Of a stretch of DNA of 64,000 bases, positions 7,453-16,000 are shown piece by piece. Below the pieces are notes generated by a model. The model was not told the DNA's origin and did no database searches. It was given only the letters and a program-made list of their open reading frames with translations. A program made the translations under genes and the position numbers. Every line of letters begins with the position of its first letter. The first letter of the stretch is position 1. The DNA is from Micromonospora zingiberis (GTDB lineage: Bacteria; Actinomycetota; Actinomycetes; Mycobacteriales; Micromonosporaceae), in assembly GCF_004331455.1 (NCBI RefSeq), contig NZ_SJJR01000010.1, forward strand, positions 62,001 to 126,000, written 5' to 3'.

Positions 7453-8673
7453 ATGGGCGGCGTGAGCACCCCCCGCGATCTTGTGCTGTTGGGCTGTACC
7501 GGTTCGATCGGAACCCAGGCCGTCGACATCGTGCGGCGCAACCCGGACCGGTTCCGGGTGGTGGCGCTCGGCGCCGGTGGTGGAAATGTCGGGCTGCTCG
7601 CCGCGCAGGCGTTGGAACTCGGCGTCGAGGCGGTGGGGGTGGCCAAGGCGTCCGCCGCGCAGGATCTCCAGTTGGCGTTCTACGCCGAGGCGAGTCGGCG
7701 GGGCTGGGCCAGCGGTGAGTTCAAGCTGCCCAAGATCGTCGCCGGGCCGGACGCGATGACCGAGTTGGCGCAGTGGCCGGGTGACGTCGTACTCAACGGG
7801 GTGGTCGGGTCGCTCGGGCTGGCGCCGACCCTGGCGGCGCTGCGCGCCGGGCGTACGCTCGCGCTGGCCAACAAGGAGTCCCTGGTGGCCGGCGGCTCGC
7901 TGGTCAAGGCCGCGGTGACCCGACCGGAGCAGATCGTCCCGGTGGACTCGGAGCACTCGGCGCTCGCCCAGTGCCTACGCGGCGGCACCCGGGGTGAGGT
8001 ACGCCGGCTGGTCGTCACCGCCAGCGGCGGGCCGTTCCGGGGCCGGCGGCGCGACGAGCTGACCGGAGTCACGCCGGAGCAGGCGCTGGCCCATCCGACC
8101 TGGAACATGGGACCGGTCGTCACGATCAACTCGGCGACCATGGTGAACAAGGCGCTGGAGGTGATCGAGGCGCACGAGCTGTTCGACGTGCCGTACGCCG
8201 ACATCACCGTGATGGTGCATCCGCAGTCGGTGATCCACTCGATGGTGGAGTTCGTCGATGGTTCCACCCTCGCGCAGGCCAGCCCGCCGGACATGCGGCT
8301 GCCGATCGCGTTGGGCCTGGGCTGGCCGGAGCGGGTCGCCGACGCCGCCGCAGCCGTCGACTGGACCACCGCGCACACCTGGGAGTTCGCGCCGCTGGAC
8401 GACGCGGCGTTCCCGGCGGTGGCGCTGGCCAAGGCGGCCGGTGCGGCGGGGCGCTGCCGGCCGGCGATCTACAACGCGGCCAACGAGGAATGTGTGGCGG
8501 CTTTCGTCGCTGGGCGACTGCCGTTTCTCGGCATCGTCGACACGCTACAGCGGGTGTTGGAGGAGGCTCCCAATTTCGGTGAACCGGGTACCGTCGAGGA
8601 CGTACTCGACGCCGAGTCGTGGGCCCGCGCGCACGCGCAGGAGATCATCGCTGCTGCGGTGGAAGGAGCTTGA
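7453..8673 (+). CDS. dxr: 1-deoxy-D-xylulose 5-phosphate reductoisomerase
   Basis: 406 residues, the usual length. Converts DXP to 2-C-methyl-D-erythritol 4-phosphate with NADPH, the first committed MEP-pathway step. NADPH motif is GCTGSIG near residue 14 (most homologues have GSTGSIG, so a Ser-to-Cys change). Substrate and metal motifs follow: NKESLVAGG, PVDSEHSAL, TASGGPFRG, PTWNMGPVVTINSATMVNKA, then HPQSVIHSMVEF. ATG 7453 has GGGGA close upstream; GTG 7462 is possible. The stop overlaps the next ATG (TGATG), giving a dxr-protease-ispG operon as in M. tuberculosis Rv2870c-Rv2868c. Confidence 0.97.
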   Translation: MGGVSTPRDLVLLGCTGSIGTQAVDIVRRNPDRFRVVALGAGGGNVGLLAAQALELGVEAVGVAKASAAQDLQLAFYAEASRRGWASGEFKLPKIVAGPDAMTELAQWPGDVVLNGVVGSLGLAPTLAALRAGRTLALANKESLVAGGSLVKAAVTRPEQIVPVDSEHSALAQCLRGGTRGEVRRLVVTASGGPFRGRRRDELTGVTPEQALAHPTWNMGPVVTINSATMVNKALEVIEAHELFDVPYADITVMVHPQSVIHSMVEFVDGSTLAQASPPDMRLPIALGLGWPERVADAAAAVDWTTAHTWEFAPLDDAAFPAVALAKAAGAAGRCRPAIYNAANEECVAAFVAGRLPFLGIVDTLQRVLEEAPNFGEPGTVEDVLDAESWARAHAQEIIAAAVEGA

Positions 8674-9923
8674 TGTCGTTCGCGTTCGGGGTGGCGCTGT
8701 TCGCCCTCGGCATCCTCATCTCGGTGAGCCTGCACGAGGCGGGCCACATGCTCACCGCCAAGGCCTTCGGGATGAAGGTCACCCGCTACTTCGTCGGCTT
8801 CGGCCCGACCATCTTCTCCTTCAAGCGGGGCGAGACCGAGTACGGCCTCAAGGGCATCCCGCTCGGTGGCTTCTGCAAGATCGTCGGGATGACGCCGCAG
8901 GACGACGACGTCGAGCCCGGTGACGAGAAGCGGGCCATGTGGCGGTACCCGGTGTGGAAGCGGACCATCGTGATGTCCGCCGGTTCGATCACCCACTTCG
9001 GGTTGGCCATCTTCGCGGCCTGGCTGGCGGCGATGACCTTCGGCCTGCCCAACCCCGACTTCCCGCGCAACGAGGAGCAGATCCGCGCCGAGCCGGCGGT
9101 GATCGCGATCCAGGACTGTGTCCTGCCGGACACCACCTACCGGGAGTGCGCTGCGGGTGACGCGCCGAGCCCGGCCGGCGCGGGTGGATTGCAGAACGGT
9201 GACCGGATCACCTCGATCAACGGCACCCCGATCAACAACTACGGCGAGCTGCTCACCACCCTGCGGGCCACCACCCCGGGCAGCACCGCCACCATCGGTT
9301 ACGTCCGCGACGGCCAGTCCGGCAGCACCGAGACGACGCTGGCCACCACCAAGCGTCCGCCGATCGACAACCCGGAGGGGCCGGTCACCGAGGTTTCCGC
9401 GCTCGGCGTCGGCCTGGTCCTCTCCACTCCGGGCCTGGTCACCTACGGCCCGGTCGCGGCGGTCGGCGCGACCAGCACCTTCATCGGCGACATGGCGGTG
9501 GCCACCGCCCAGGCGTTGCAGCGGCTGCCGGAGAAGATCCCGGCGCTGTGGCACGCCATCACCGGCGGCGAGCGGGACATCGACACCCCGATCAGCGTGG
9601 TCGGCGCCAGCGTGCTCGGCGGCGAGGCGGTCGCCAACAACGCCTGGGAAATCTTCATCATGCTGTTCATCTCGCTGAACTTCTTCATCGGGGTGTTCAA
9701 CCTGCTGCCGCTGCTGCCGCTGGACGGCGGGCACATCGCCATCGCCTGGTTCGAACGGGCCCGCTCCTGGGTGTACGCGCGGCTGCGCCGCCCCGACCCG
9801 GGCCGCGTCGACTACTTCAAGCTGATGCCCTTCACGTACGTGGTGATCCTGATCGGTGGCGTGTTCACGCTGCTCACGATCACCGCGGACGTCGTCAACC
9901 CGATCACCCTCTTCCCAAGGTGA
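8673..9923 (+). CDS. rip1: RseP/Rip1-type site-2 intramembrane zinc metalloprotease (M50)
   Basis: 416 residues, polytopic membrane enzyme that cleaves transmembrane substrates such as anti-sigma factors. The HEAGH zinc motif is in the first helix (~residue 21), a PDZ domain spans about 160-240 (AGGLQNGDRITSINGTPINN), and the second active-site motif NLLPLLPLDGGH is near 345 in the third helix. AAGGAG at 8663-8668 and the one-base overlap with the dxr stop fix the start. The position between dxr and ispG is conserved in actinobacteria and links envelope-stress proteolysis to isoprenoid synthesis by co-expression; its substrates are not visible here. Confidence 0.95.
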   Translation: MSFAFGVALFALGILISVSLHEAGHMLTAKAFGMKVTRYFVGFGPTIFSFKRGETEYGLKGIPLGGFCKIVGMTPQDDDVEPGDEKRAMWRYPVWKRTIVMSAGSITHFGLAIFAAWLAAMTFGLPNPDFPRNEEQIRAEPAVIAIQDCVLPDTTYRECAAGDAPSPAGAGGLQNGDRITSINGTPINNYGELLTTLRATTPGSTATIGYVRDGQSGSTETTLATTKRPPIDNPEGPVTEVSALGVGLVLSTPGLVTYGPVAAVGATSTFIGDMAVATAQALQRLPEKIPALWHAITGGERDIDTPISVVGASVLGGEAVANNAWEIFIMLFISLNFFIGVFNLLPLLPLDGGHIAIAWFERARSWVYARLRRPDPGRVDYFKLMPFTYVVILIGGVFTLLTITADVVNPITLFPR

Positions 9924-9932
9924 GTGCCTGAA

Positions 9933-11105
9933 GTGACCGCTGTCAGCCTCGGTATGCCCGCCGTACCGCCGCCGCCGCTGGCCCCCCGCCGGGCGAGCCG
10001 CCAGATCATGGTCGGTTCGGTGCCGGTCGGCGGTGGCGCGCCGGTTTCCGTGCAGTCGATGACCACGACCCTGACCGCCGACATCAACGCCACTCTCCAG
10101 CAGATCGCCGAGCTGACCGCGTCCGGCTGCCAGATCGTCCGGGTCGCGGTGCCCAGCCAGGACGACGTGGAGGCGCTGCCGGCGATCGCCCGCAAGTCGC
10201 AGATCCCGGTGATCGCCGACATCCACTTCCAGCCGAAGTACGTCTTCGCCGCGATCGACGCCGGTTGCGCTGCGGTGCGGGTGAACCCCGGCAACATCCG
10301 GCAGTTCGACGACAAGGTCAAGGAGATCGCGGCAGCGGCCTCCGCCACCGGTACGCCGATCCGGATCGGGGTCAACGCCGGTTCGCTGGACAAGCGGCTG
10401 CTCACCAAGTACGGCAAGGCCACCGCCGAGGCGCTGGTCGAGTCGGCGCTGTGGGAGTGCTCGCTGTTCGAGGAGCACGGCTTCCGGGACATCAAGATCT
10501 CGGTCAAGCACAACGACCCGGTGGTGATGATCCGGGCGTACCGCCAACTCGCCGAGCAGTGCGACTACCCGCTGCACCTGGGCGTGACCGAGGCCGGTCC
10601 GGCCTTCCAGGGCACCATCAAGTCGGCGGTCGCCTTCGGGGCGCTGCTGGCCGAGGGGATCGGCGACACCATCCGGGTGTCGCTGTCCGCGCCGCCGGTC
10701 GAGGAGATCAAGGTCGGCGCCCAGATCCTGGAGTCACTCGGCCTGCGTGAGCGCGGCCTGGAGATCGTCTCCTGCCCGTCCTGCGGGCGGGCCCAGGTGG
10801 ACGTCTACAAGCTCGCGGAGGAGGTCACCGCCGGCCTGGAAGGGCTGCCGGTGCCGCTGCGGGTGGCCGTGATGGGCTGCGTGGTGAACGGCCCCGGCGA
10901 GGCCCGCGAGGCCGACCTGGGCGTGGCCTCCGGCAACGGCAAGGGGCAGATCTTCGTGAAGGGCCAGGTCATCAAGACCGTGCCCGAGGGGCAGATCGTG
11001 GAGACCCTCATCGAGGAGGCGCTGCGACTGGCCGACGAGATGGGCGCCGAGTTGCCCGAGGAACTGCGCGGCCTGCTCCCCGGCGCCAACGTCACCGTGC
11101 ACTGA
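9933..11105 (+). CDS. ispG: 4-hydroxy-3-methylbut-2-enyl diphosphate synthase (4Fe-4S)
   Basis: 390 residues. Reduces MEcPP to HMBPP in the MEP pathway using a 4Fe-4S cluster. TIM-barrel landmarks are present: PVSVQSMTTT, IVRVAVPSQDD, VIADIHF, RVNPGN, GVNAGS and GVTEAGPAFQGTIKSA. Cluster ligands are the two Cys of SCPSCGRAQVD and the Cys of MGCVVNGPGEA. GTG 9933 is preferred because GGTGA lies nine bases upstream; GTG 9924 abuts the previous stop and would add three residues. Third gene of the dxr operon and followed by a UUCG hairpin. Confidence 0.96.
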   Translation: MTAVSLGMPAVPPPPLAPRRASRQIMVGSVPVGGGAPVSVQSMTTTLTADINATLQQIAELTASGCQIVRVAVPSQDDVEALPAIARKSQIPVIADIHFQPKYVFAAIDAGCAAVRVNPGNIRQFDDKVKEIAAAASATGTPIRIGVNAGSLDKRLLTKYGKATAEALVESALWECSLFEEHGFRDIKISVKHNDPVVMIRAYRQLAEQCDYPLHLGVTEAGPAFQGTIKSAVAFGALLAEGIGDTIRVSLSAPPVEEIKVGAQILESLGLRERGLEIVSCPSCGRAQVDVYKLAEEVTAGLEGLPVPLRVAVMGCVVNGPGEAREADLGVASGNGKGQIFVKGQVIKTVPEGQIVETLIEEALRLADEMGAELPEELRGLLPGANVTVH

Positions 11106-11120
11106 CCCGGCCCGCACTGT

Positions 11121-11136
11121 ACGGGCTTCGGCCCGT
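11121..11136 (+). terminator. UUCG-tetraloop hairpin after ispG
   Basis: ACGGGC-TTCG-GCCCGT, a 6-bp stem closed by the very stable C(UUCG)G tetraloop, 15 bases after the ispG stop. Outer bases pair imperfectly (CACTGT/GCTGTG). Further CGGCCCGCAC repeats to 11180 may add a second hairpin. Confidence 0.6.
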
Positions 11137-11215
11137 GCTGTGACAGGCTCCGGCCCGCACCGTGAACGGCGCCGGCCCGCACCCCGGCGGGCCGGCGATG
11201 TGCCGGGCCGTCCAT

Positions 11216-11280
11216 GATCGCGCTCTTCGAGTGGCCTCACTGTGAACGTGAGGCCACTCGAACTGCGTGCGAGCGCGATC
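11216..11280. repeat. Composite palindrome (REP-like) between ispG and padR
   Basis: Outer arms GATCGCGCTC (11216-11225) and 11271-11280, inner arms TTCGAGTGGCCTCAC (11226-11240) and 11248-11262, loop TGTGAAC. The right side has eight extra bases (CTGCGTGC) bulged between inner and outer stems. The two genes converge here, so it can also terminate both transcripts. The nested-arm plan matches the other dispersed hairpins in this window. Confidence 0.75.
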
Positions 11281-11310
11281 GTGCGGCGCGATCGACCCCC
11301 GACGCGGGGC

Positions 11311-11895
11311 TCACTCGGATTCGGCGAGGATGGCGTACAGCTTGCGGCGGGTCTCGTCGAGCACCTGTGCGGCGCGTTCCCGCTGGTCGTCGGTGCCGGT
11401 CATCATCACCTGCCGGAGGGCGTGCATCGCCTGCGCGCCGGCGTGCCGGATGTCGTGCCAGCTGTTGATGGTGTCCTCGGCGACCTCGGCCCAGGGCGGG
11501 GTCTGGGCCGCCGTGTCGGCCTCGGGGCACCCCTGCTCGGTGAGGGTGAACCGCTTGCGGCCACCGCCGGACTCCTCGGTGGCGACGACGACTCCCTCGT
11601 CCTCCAGCAGTTGGAGCGTGGGATAGATCGACCCGGGGCTGGGCCGCCAGGCGCCGCCGGTGCGGGAGTCGATTTCCTGGATCATCTCGTAGCCGTGCAT
11701 CGGGCGCTCGGTGAGCAGGGCGAGTACGGCGTTGCGGACGTTCGGCCGGCGTCCCCGGCCGCGTCCCCGTCCGCCCCGGCCGTGGCGGTGACCAGGCGTG
11801 CCGGGTGGGAAGGGTGAGTCGGGCGGGAAGGGCGGGAAGCCGAAGCCGCGCATCCGGGCCTCGTGCAGGCGGTGCCCGCGTCGATGGAACCTCAT
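11311..11895 (-). CDS. PadR-family transcriptional regulator
   Basis: 194 residues from an ATG with GAGAGG six bases upstream. The N-terminal ~45 residues are rich in His, Arg, Gly and Pro (FGFPPFPPDSPFPPGTPG then HGRGGRGRGRGRR), which may bind metal or nucleic acid. A PadR winged helix follows: NAVLALLTERPMHGYEMIQEI, PSPGSIYPTLQLLEDEGVV, and GGGRKRFTLTEQG. A C-terminal helical dimerisation region ends the protein. It belongs to the long-N-terminus group often found as autoregulators. A CGATATATCG palindrome 36 bases upstream lies between it and the divergent GNAT gene and may control both. The ligand is unknown. Confidence 0.88.
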   Translation of the reverse strand: MRFHRRGHRLHEARMRGFGFPPFPPDSPFPPGTPGHRHGRGGRGRGRGRRPNVRNAVLALLTERPMHGYEMIQEIDSRTGGAWRPSPGSIYPTLQLLEDEGVVVATEESGGGRKRFTLTEQGCPEADTAAQTPPWAEVAEDTINSWHDIRHAGAQAMHALRQVMMTGTDDQRERAAQVLDETRRKLYAILAESE

Positions 11896-11931
11896 GGTGA
11901 TCCTCTCGTAGAACTGTCGCTGATGCATCTA

Positions 11932-11941
11932 CGATATATCG
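11932..11941. promoter_or_regulatory. CGATATATCG palindrome, likely PadR operator
   Basis: A perfect 10-bp A/T-rich palindrome (context TACGATATATCGGC) in the divergent region. Actinobacterial PadR proteins of this type commonly bind such TATCGATA-like dyads near their own promoter. Assignment is by position and general knowledge. Confidence 0.5.
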
Positions 11942-12045
11942 GCAATGCAACGCCGACAACTCATCCGACGCGGCGGTGACGCTGGGCGGGCGCCGACCGT
12001 GCCGGCGACGGTTACCGTCCGCCAACACGAGTGGGACGGATCTGG

Positions 12046-12051
12046 CAGGCT
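12046..12051 (+). promoter_or_regulatory. -10 element CAGGCT of a leaderless promoter
   Basis: CAGGCT is followed by seven bases and then GTG 12059. The preceding bases GATCTGGCAGGCT are identical to those before truB (51614-51626). Confidence 0.55.
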
Positions 12052-12058
12052 GGTAACC

Positions 12059-12898
12059 GTGCTGACGGCGCCGGTGCGGCAACTGGGGGAGTCGGAGCGT
12101 CGCGCGGTCGAGCGGCTGCTCGACCTGGACCCGTACGCGGGGGCGCAGGTCGCGGAGCGGGTCGCCGCGCGCGGGCTGGCGTGGTGGCGGGCCGAGGGAC
12201 GGGTGCTCGGGTACGGCTCCCGCCGGCAACTCGAATCGGTCTGCTGGCTCGGCGGCAACCTGACCCCGGTGCTGGCCACCCGACAGGCGGTGGCCGCCTT
12301 CGCCGACCTGCTCGCCGGTGAGGACCGGATCTGCTCGTCGATCGTGGGGCGGGCCGACGCGGTGCTGGAGTTGTGGGACCGCCTCTCCGACACCTGGGGC
12401 CCGGCCCGGGACGTACGCCCCAACCAGCCGCTGCTGGCCACCGAGGCGCTGCCCGAGGTCCCGGCCGACCCGCACGTACGCCTGGTCCGGGGTGCCGAAC
12501 TCGACCTGCTCTATCCGGCGGCCGTGGCGATGTACACCGAGGAGGTCGGCGTCTCGCCGCTGACCGAGGACGGCGGGCGCGGATACCGCCGCCGGGTCAC
12601 CGACATGATCCGCTCCGGTCGGGCGTACGCCCGGTTCGTCGATGGCCGGGTCGTCTTCAAGGCCGAACTCGCGGTGGTGACCCGGCGCACCGCGCAGATC
12701 CAGGGGGTCTGGGTGGCGCCCGAGTGGCGCGGCCGGGGGATCGCCACCGCGGCGATGGCGGCGGTGGTGCGCGACGCGCTCGACCGGGTCGCCCCGACGG
12801 TCAGCCTGTACGTCAACGACTTCAACCTGCCCGCCCGGCGGGTCTACGAGCGCTGCGGGTTCCGCCCGGTCGGCACGCTGGCCACGGTGTTGTTCTAA
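12059..12898 (+). CDS. GNAT acetyltransferase with N-terminal DUF4081-type domain
   Basis: 279 residues from GTG 12059, chosen because a CAGGCT -10 sits seven bases upstream; an in-frame upstream extension to 11945 lacks a ribosome-binding site. Residues ~1-120 match the small partner domain often called DUF4081 (RGLAWWRAEGRVLGYGSRR, VCWLGGNLTPV). Residues ~145-275 are GNAT: VWVAPEWRGRGIATAAMAAV is the acetyl-CoA loop, and YVNDFNLPARRVYERCGF ends the fold. The M. tuberculosis neighbour of gcpE, Rv2867c, is the same kind of protein. Its substrate is not known. Confidence 0.87.
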   Translation: MLTAPVRQLGESERRAVERLLDLDPYAGAQVAERVAARGLAWWRAEGRVLGYGSRRQLESVCWLGGNLTPVLATRQAVAAFADLLAGEDRICSSIVGRADAVLELWDRLSDTWGPARDVRPNQPLLATEALPEVPADPHVRLVRGAELDLLYPAAVAMYTEEVGVSPLTEDGGRGYRRRVTDMIRSGRAYARFVDGRVVFKAELAVVTRRTAQIQGVWVAPEWRGRGIATAAMAAVVRDALDRVAPTVSLYVNDFNLPARRVYERCGFRPVGTLATVLF

Positions 12899-12945
12899 CG
12901 GCCTGGCCGGCGGCAACCCGCGCAGCTCAGCGTGGTTCCGGCGGG

Positions 12946-12981
12946 AATTTTCGGCAGATCTGCCGGCAGCGTCGAAAAATG
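12946..12981. promoter_or_regulatory. Nested palindrome upstream of the fused ABC exporter
   Basis: A perfect 14-bp palindrome CGGCAGATCTGCCG (12952-12965) lies within weaker outer arms ATTTTCG and CGAAAAAT, about 70 bases before the ABC gene. It looks like an operator for a dimeric regulator. It could instead belong to the end of the GNAT transcript, which stops 50 bases earlier. Confidence 0.45.
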
Positions 12982-13047
12982 CGTTGAGTCATCCCAGCCC
13001 GGCACAGCAGGCTGGAACCTCCGCCACGAAATCGGAGGAACTGACCC

Positions 13048-16000
13048 ATGCGTCTGCTTCGTGATCTGTGGGTCACCTCTCCCCGCCGGATGAACCTGGT
13101 CGTCGTCCTGATCGTGCTCGGCGGCATCGGGCAGGCGGCCACCGCCGCCCTGGCCGGGCCGGTGCTGGTGAACCGTTCCGTCGGCTTCTTCGCGCTGCTG
13201 GCGGTCGCCCTGGTGGCCGCGGTCTTCAGCGACCTGGTGGTCAGCCTGGTGATGGCCGGGGTGACCGCCGACTGGTCGGCCGACCTGCGTCGCCGGTTGT
13301 GCCAGGTGGCGCTGGGCCAACCCGTGCCCGCGCTGGAGACGACGCCGGTCGGCGAGATGCTCGACCGCATCGACGGCGACGTCTACGACGTCGCCTCCGG
13401 GGTGCGTGGTCCCGGCGTACGGCTGGCCCAGGCGTTGGCGGTGGGCCTGCTCTCGACCGTGGTCGGGCTCACCGTCTGGTGGCCGGCCGGGCTCGGCATG
13501 CTGCTGGTGACCATCCTGCTCGCGGTCACCCTGCGGCGGCCCGCCGGGCGGATCGCCCCGGCCCGGATGAAGGAGGAGGCGGCCTGGTCCGACCTGGCCG
13601 CGGTGATGGAGGAGTCGATCCACGGCCAGGACGACGTACGCACCAGCCTGGCCCGGCCGTACGTGCTGCGCCTGTACGCCCTTCGGGCGGCCGAGGTGCT
13701 CCGGCGGGGACTGCTGGTCTGGCGGATGTCGGCACAGGTGAACACCGTCGCGGCCGGCGTGACCCGGGCCGGTGTCGCCCTGGTCGTGCTCGGCGGGGTG
13801 TGGGCGTTGAGCACCGGCCGGGTGGACGCCGCCCGGCTGACGGCGATCTGGCTGCTCGCGCTCTCCCTGGGCATGACCGTCGAACACGTCAGCCGGATGG
13901 TGCCCGAGGTGCAGTACGCCCTCGGTGCCTGGGGGCGGGTGCAACTGCTCCAGAACGCCGAGCAGGAACCCACCGGCGGCGACTCCCCGATCGACGGGGA
14001 CCTGGTCATCCGCGACCTGACCTTCCACTACCCGGCCGGCGCGGACACCGAACGGGGCCCGGCGTTGCGCGAGGTCGACCTCACCTTCGTCCGTGGCCGG
14101 TCGTACGCGCTGGTCGGGCGGACCGGTTCGGGCAAGTCGACGCTGGCCAAGGTGCTCACCCGGGCCGTCGACGTGCCACCCGGCACGGTGCTGCTCGGCG
14201 GACGGGACGTGCTCGACCTGGACGTGGAACAGCTGCGCCGGTGGATCGCGGTGGTGCCGCAACGTACCGAGATCCTGGCGGGAACCCTCGCCGAGAACGT
14301 GGCGCTGTTCGACCCCGAACTGCTCGACGCCGCCGGGCGGGCCCTGCACGAGCTGGGTCTGGCCGGCTGGATCGCCGAACTTCCCGCCGGCCTGGACACC
14401 CGTCTCGGCGAGGGCGGACACGTCCTCTCGGCCGGGCAGGAACAACTGGTCGCCTTCGCCCGCATCCTGGTCCGTGATCCGCACGTGGTGATCCTCGACG
14501 AGGCCACCGCCCGGCTCGACCCGGTCACCGAGGCCCGCGTACAGCAGGCCACCCAGCGGCTGTTGCGCGACCGGATCGGCATCGTCATCGCGCACCGGTT
14601 GTCCTCCGTGCGCCAGTGCGACGAGGTGGTGGTGCTGGCCGACGGCGCGGTGGTCGAAGCCGGCCCGCTGGCCCGTTCGCGCCGCTTCGCCGAACTGCTC
14701 GCGGCCAGCCACGCGGGCGGGTACGGCGACGGGGCCGCCCTGCTGGTCGAGCCGGGCGTCGACTGGGCGCAGGGTGAACCAGCACTGGTCGGCGCCGCCC
14801 CCACGGGCACGGCCGCCGGCACTGCCGGCGACGGCACCCGGCCGGTCATCGTGCCGGTCACCGCCGACCAGACCAGCCTGCCGACGGCCGCCGCCGAGCG
14901 GCCGGTCGGCGGCGATGATCCGGCGCCGGTCGTCGGACCCGAGCCGATCGAGCCGCCGGGTGGACGTGAGGTCGGTGGGCGTGAGTCGACCGGTCGGACC
15001 CCCGGCGGTGAGCCGGGCGGCGAACGTCGACCGGCGTCGCGTAGCCGTACCCTCCGGGAGATCTTCCGGCTCTGCCTCAACGATCCCCGCTACGGCGCGG
15101 CGGCGGTCGGGGTCTTCGCGGTGCTGGCCGTGTTCGGCCTGGACGGGCCGGTGCTGGCCTGGCTCTGGGCCGACGTGGTCGACGGCACCGGCGATCCGTG
15201 GCTGCCCGCGTTGGGCATCGCCGCCGGCCTGGTCTTCGCCATCCCCGCGCACTACTGGACCCACCTGTGGTTCCCGGCCTGGTGGGTACGGCAGATGCTG
15301 CGGATCAGCGCCCGCCTGGTGTACGGCCAGACCGGCCCGCGCCGGGTCAGCCGGCACACCCCGGCCGAGGTGGTGGCCCAGGGCGGTGACACCGAGCGGG
15401 TGGTGCAGCTCGCCGACAACGTGCTGGACCAGGCGGTCGGCGTGGTCCTGCTGGTCACCATGACCCTGGTCACCGGCAGCGTGGTGCCGGGGCTGTTCTT
15501 CTTCGGCACGATGGTGCTCTCCGGGCTGGCCGCGACGGCCTTCGGGCCCCGGCTGGAGCGCGCGGCGCGGGACACGGTCGCCGCGCGGGCCGCGTTCGCC
15601 ACCGCGCTGGTCTCCAGCCTGTCGGCCGCCCGGACGGTGAAACTCGCCGGGGCCACCCGGCCGGTGCTGACCCACCTCGCCGACCTCGACACGGTACGCA
15701 GCGACCGGCAGCGTCGGGAGATCGCCGTGCAGGTGTGGGCCCGCTCCACACCCGCGCTGGCCAGCGGCCTGTTGCCGATCGGTGTCTGGGCGTTGTTCCT
15801 CGCCGGTGCGCTCTCCGCCGGAGCGGCGCTGGTCGCGGTCGCCACGCTGGGCGCGGCACGCTGGTTCGCGTGGACCACCGCGTCGCTGGTGTCGCAGGTG
15901 CCGTCGGCTCGGGTGTGGACCCGCCGGACGACCGACATGGTCGGCGTCGACGTCTACTCGGCACGGATCCCGGGGGTCGATCTCGCGGCGGGGACGGCGC

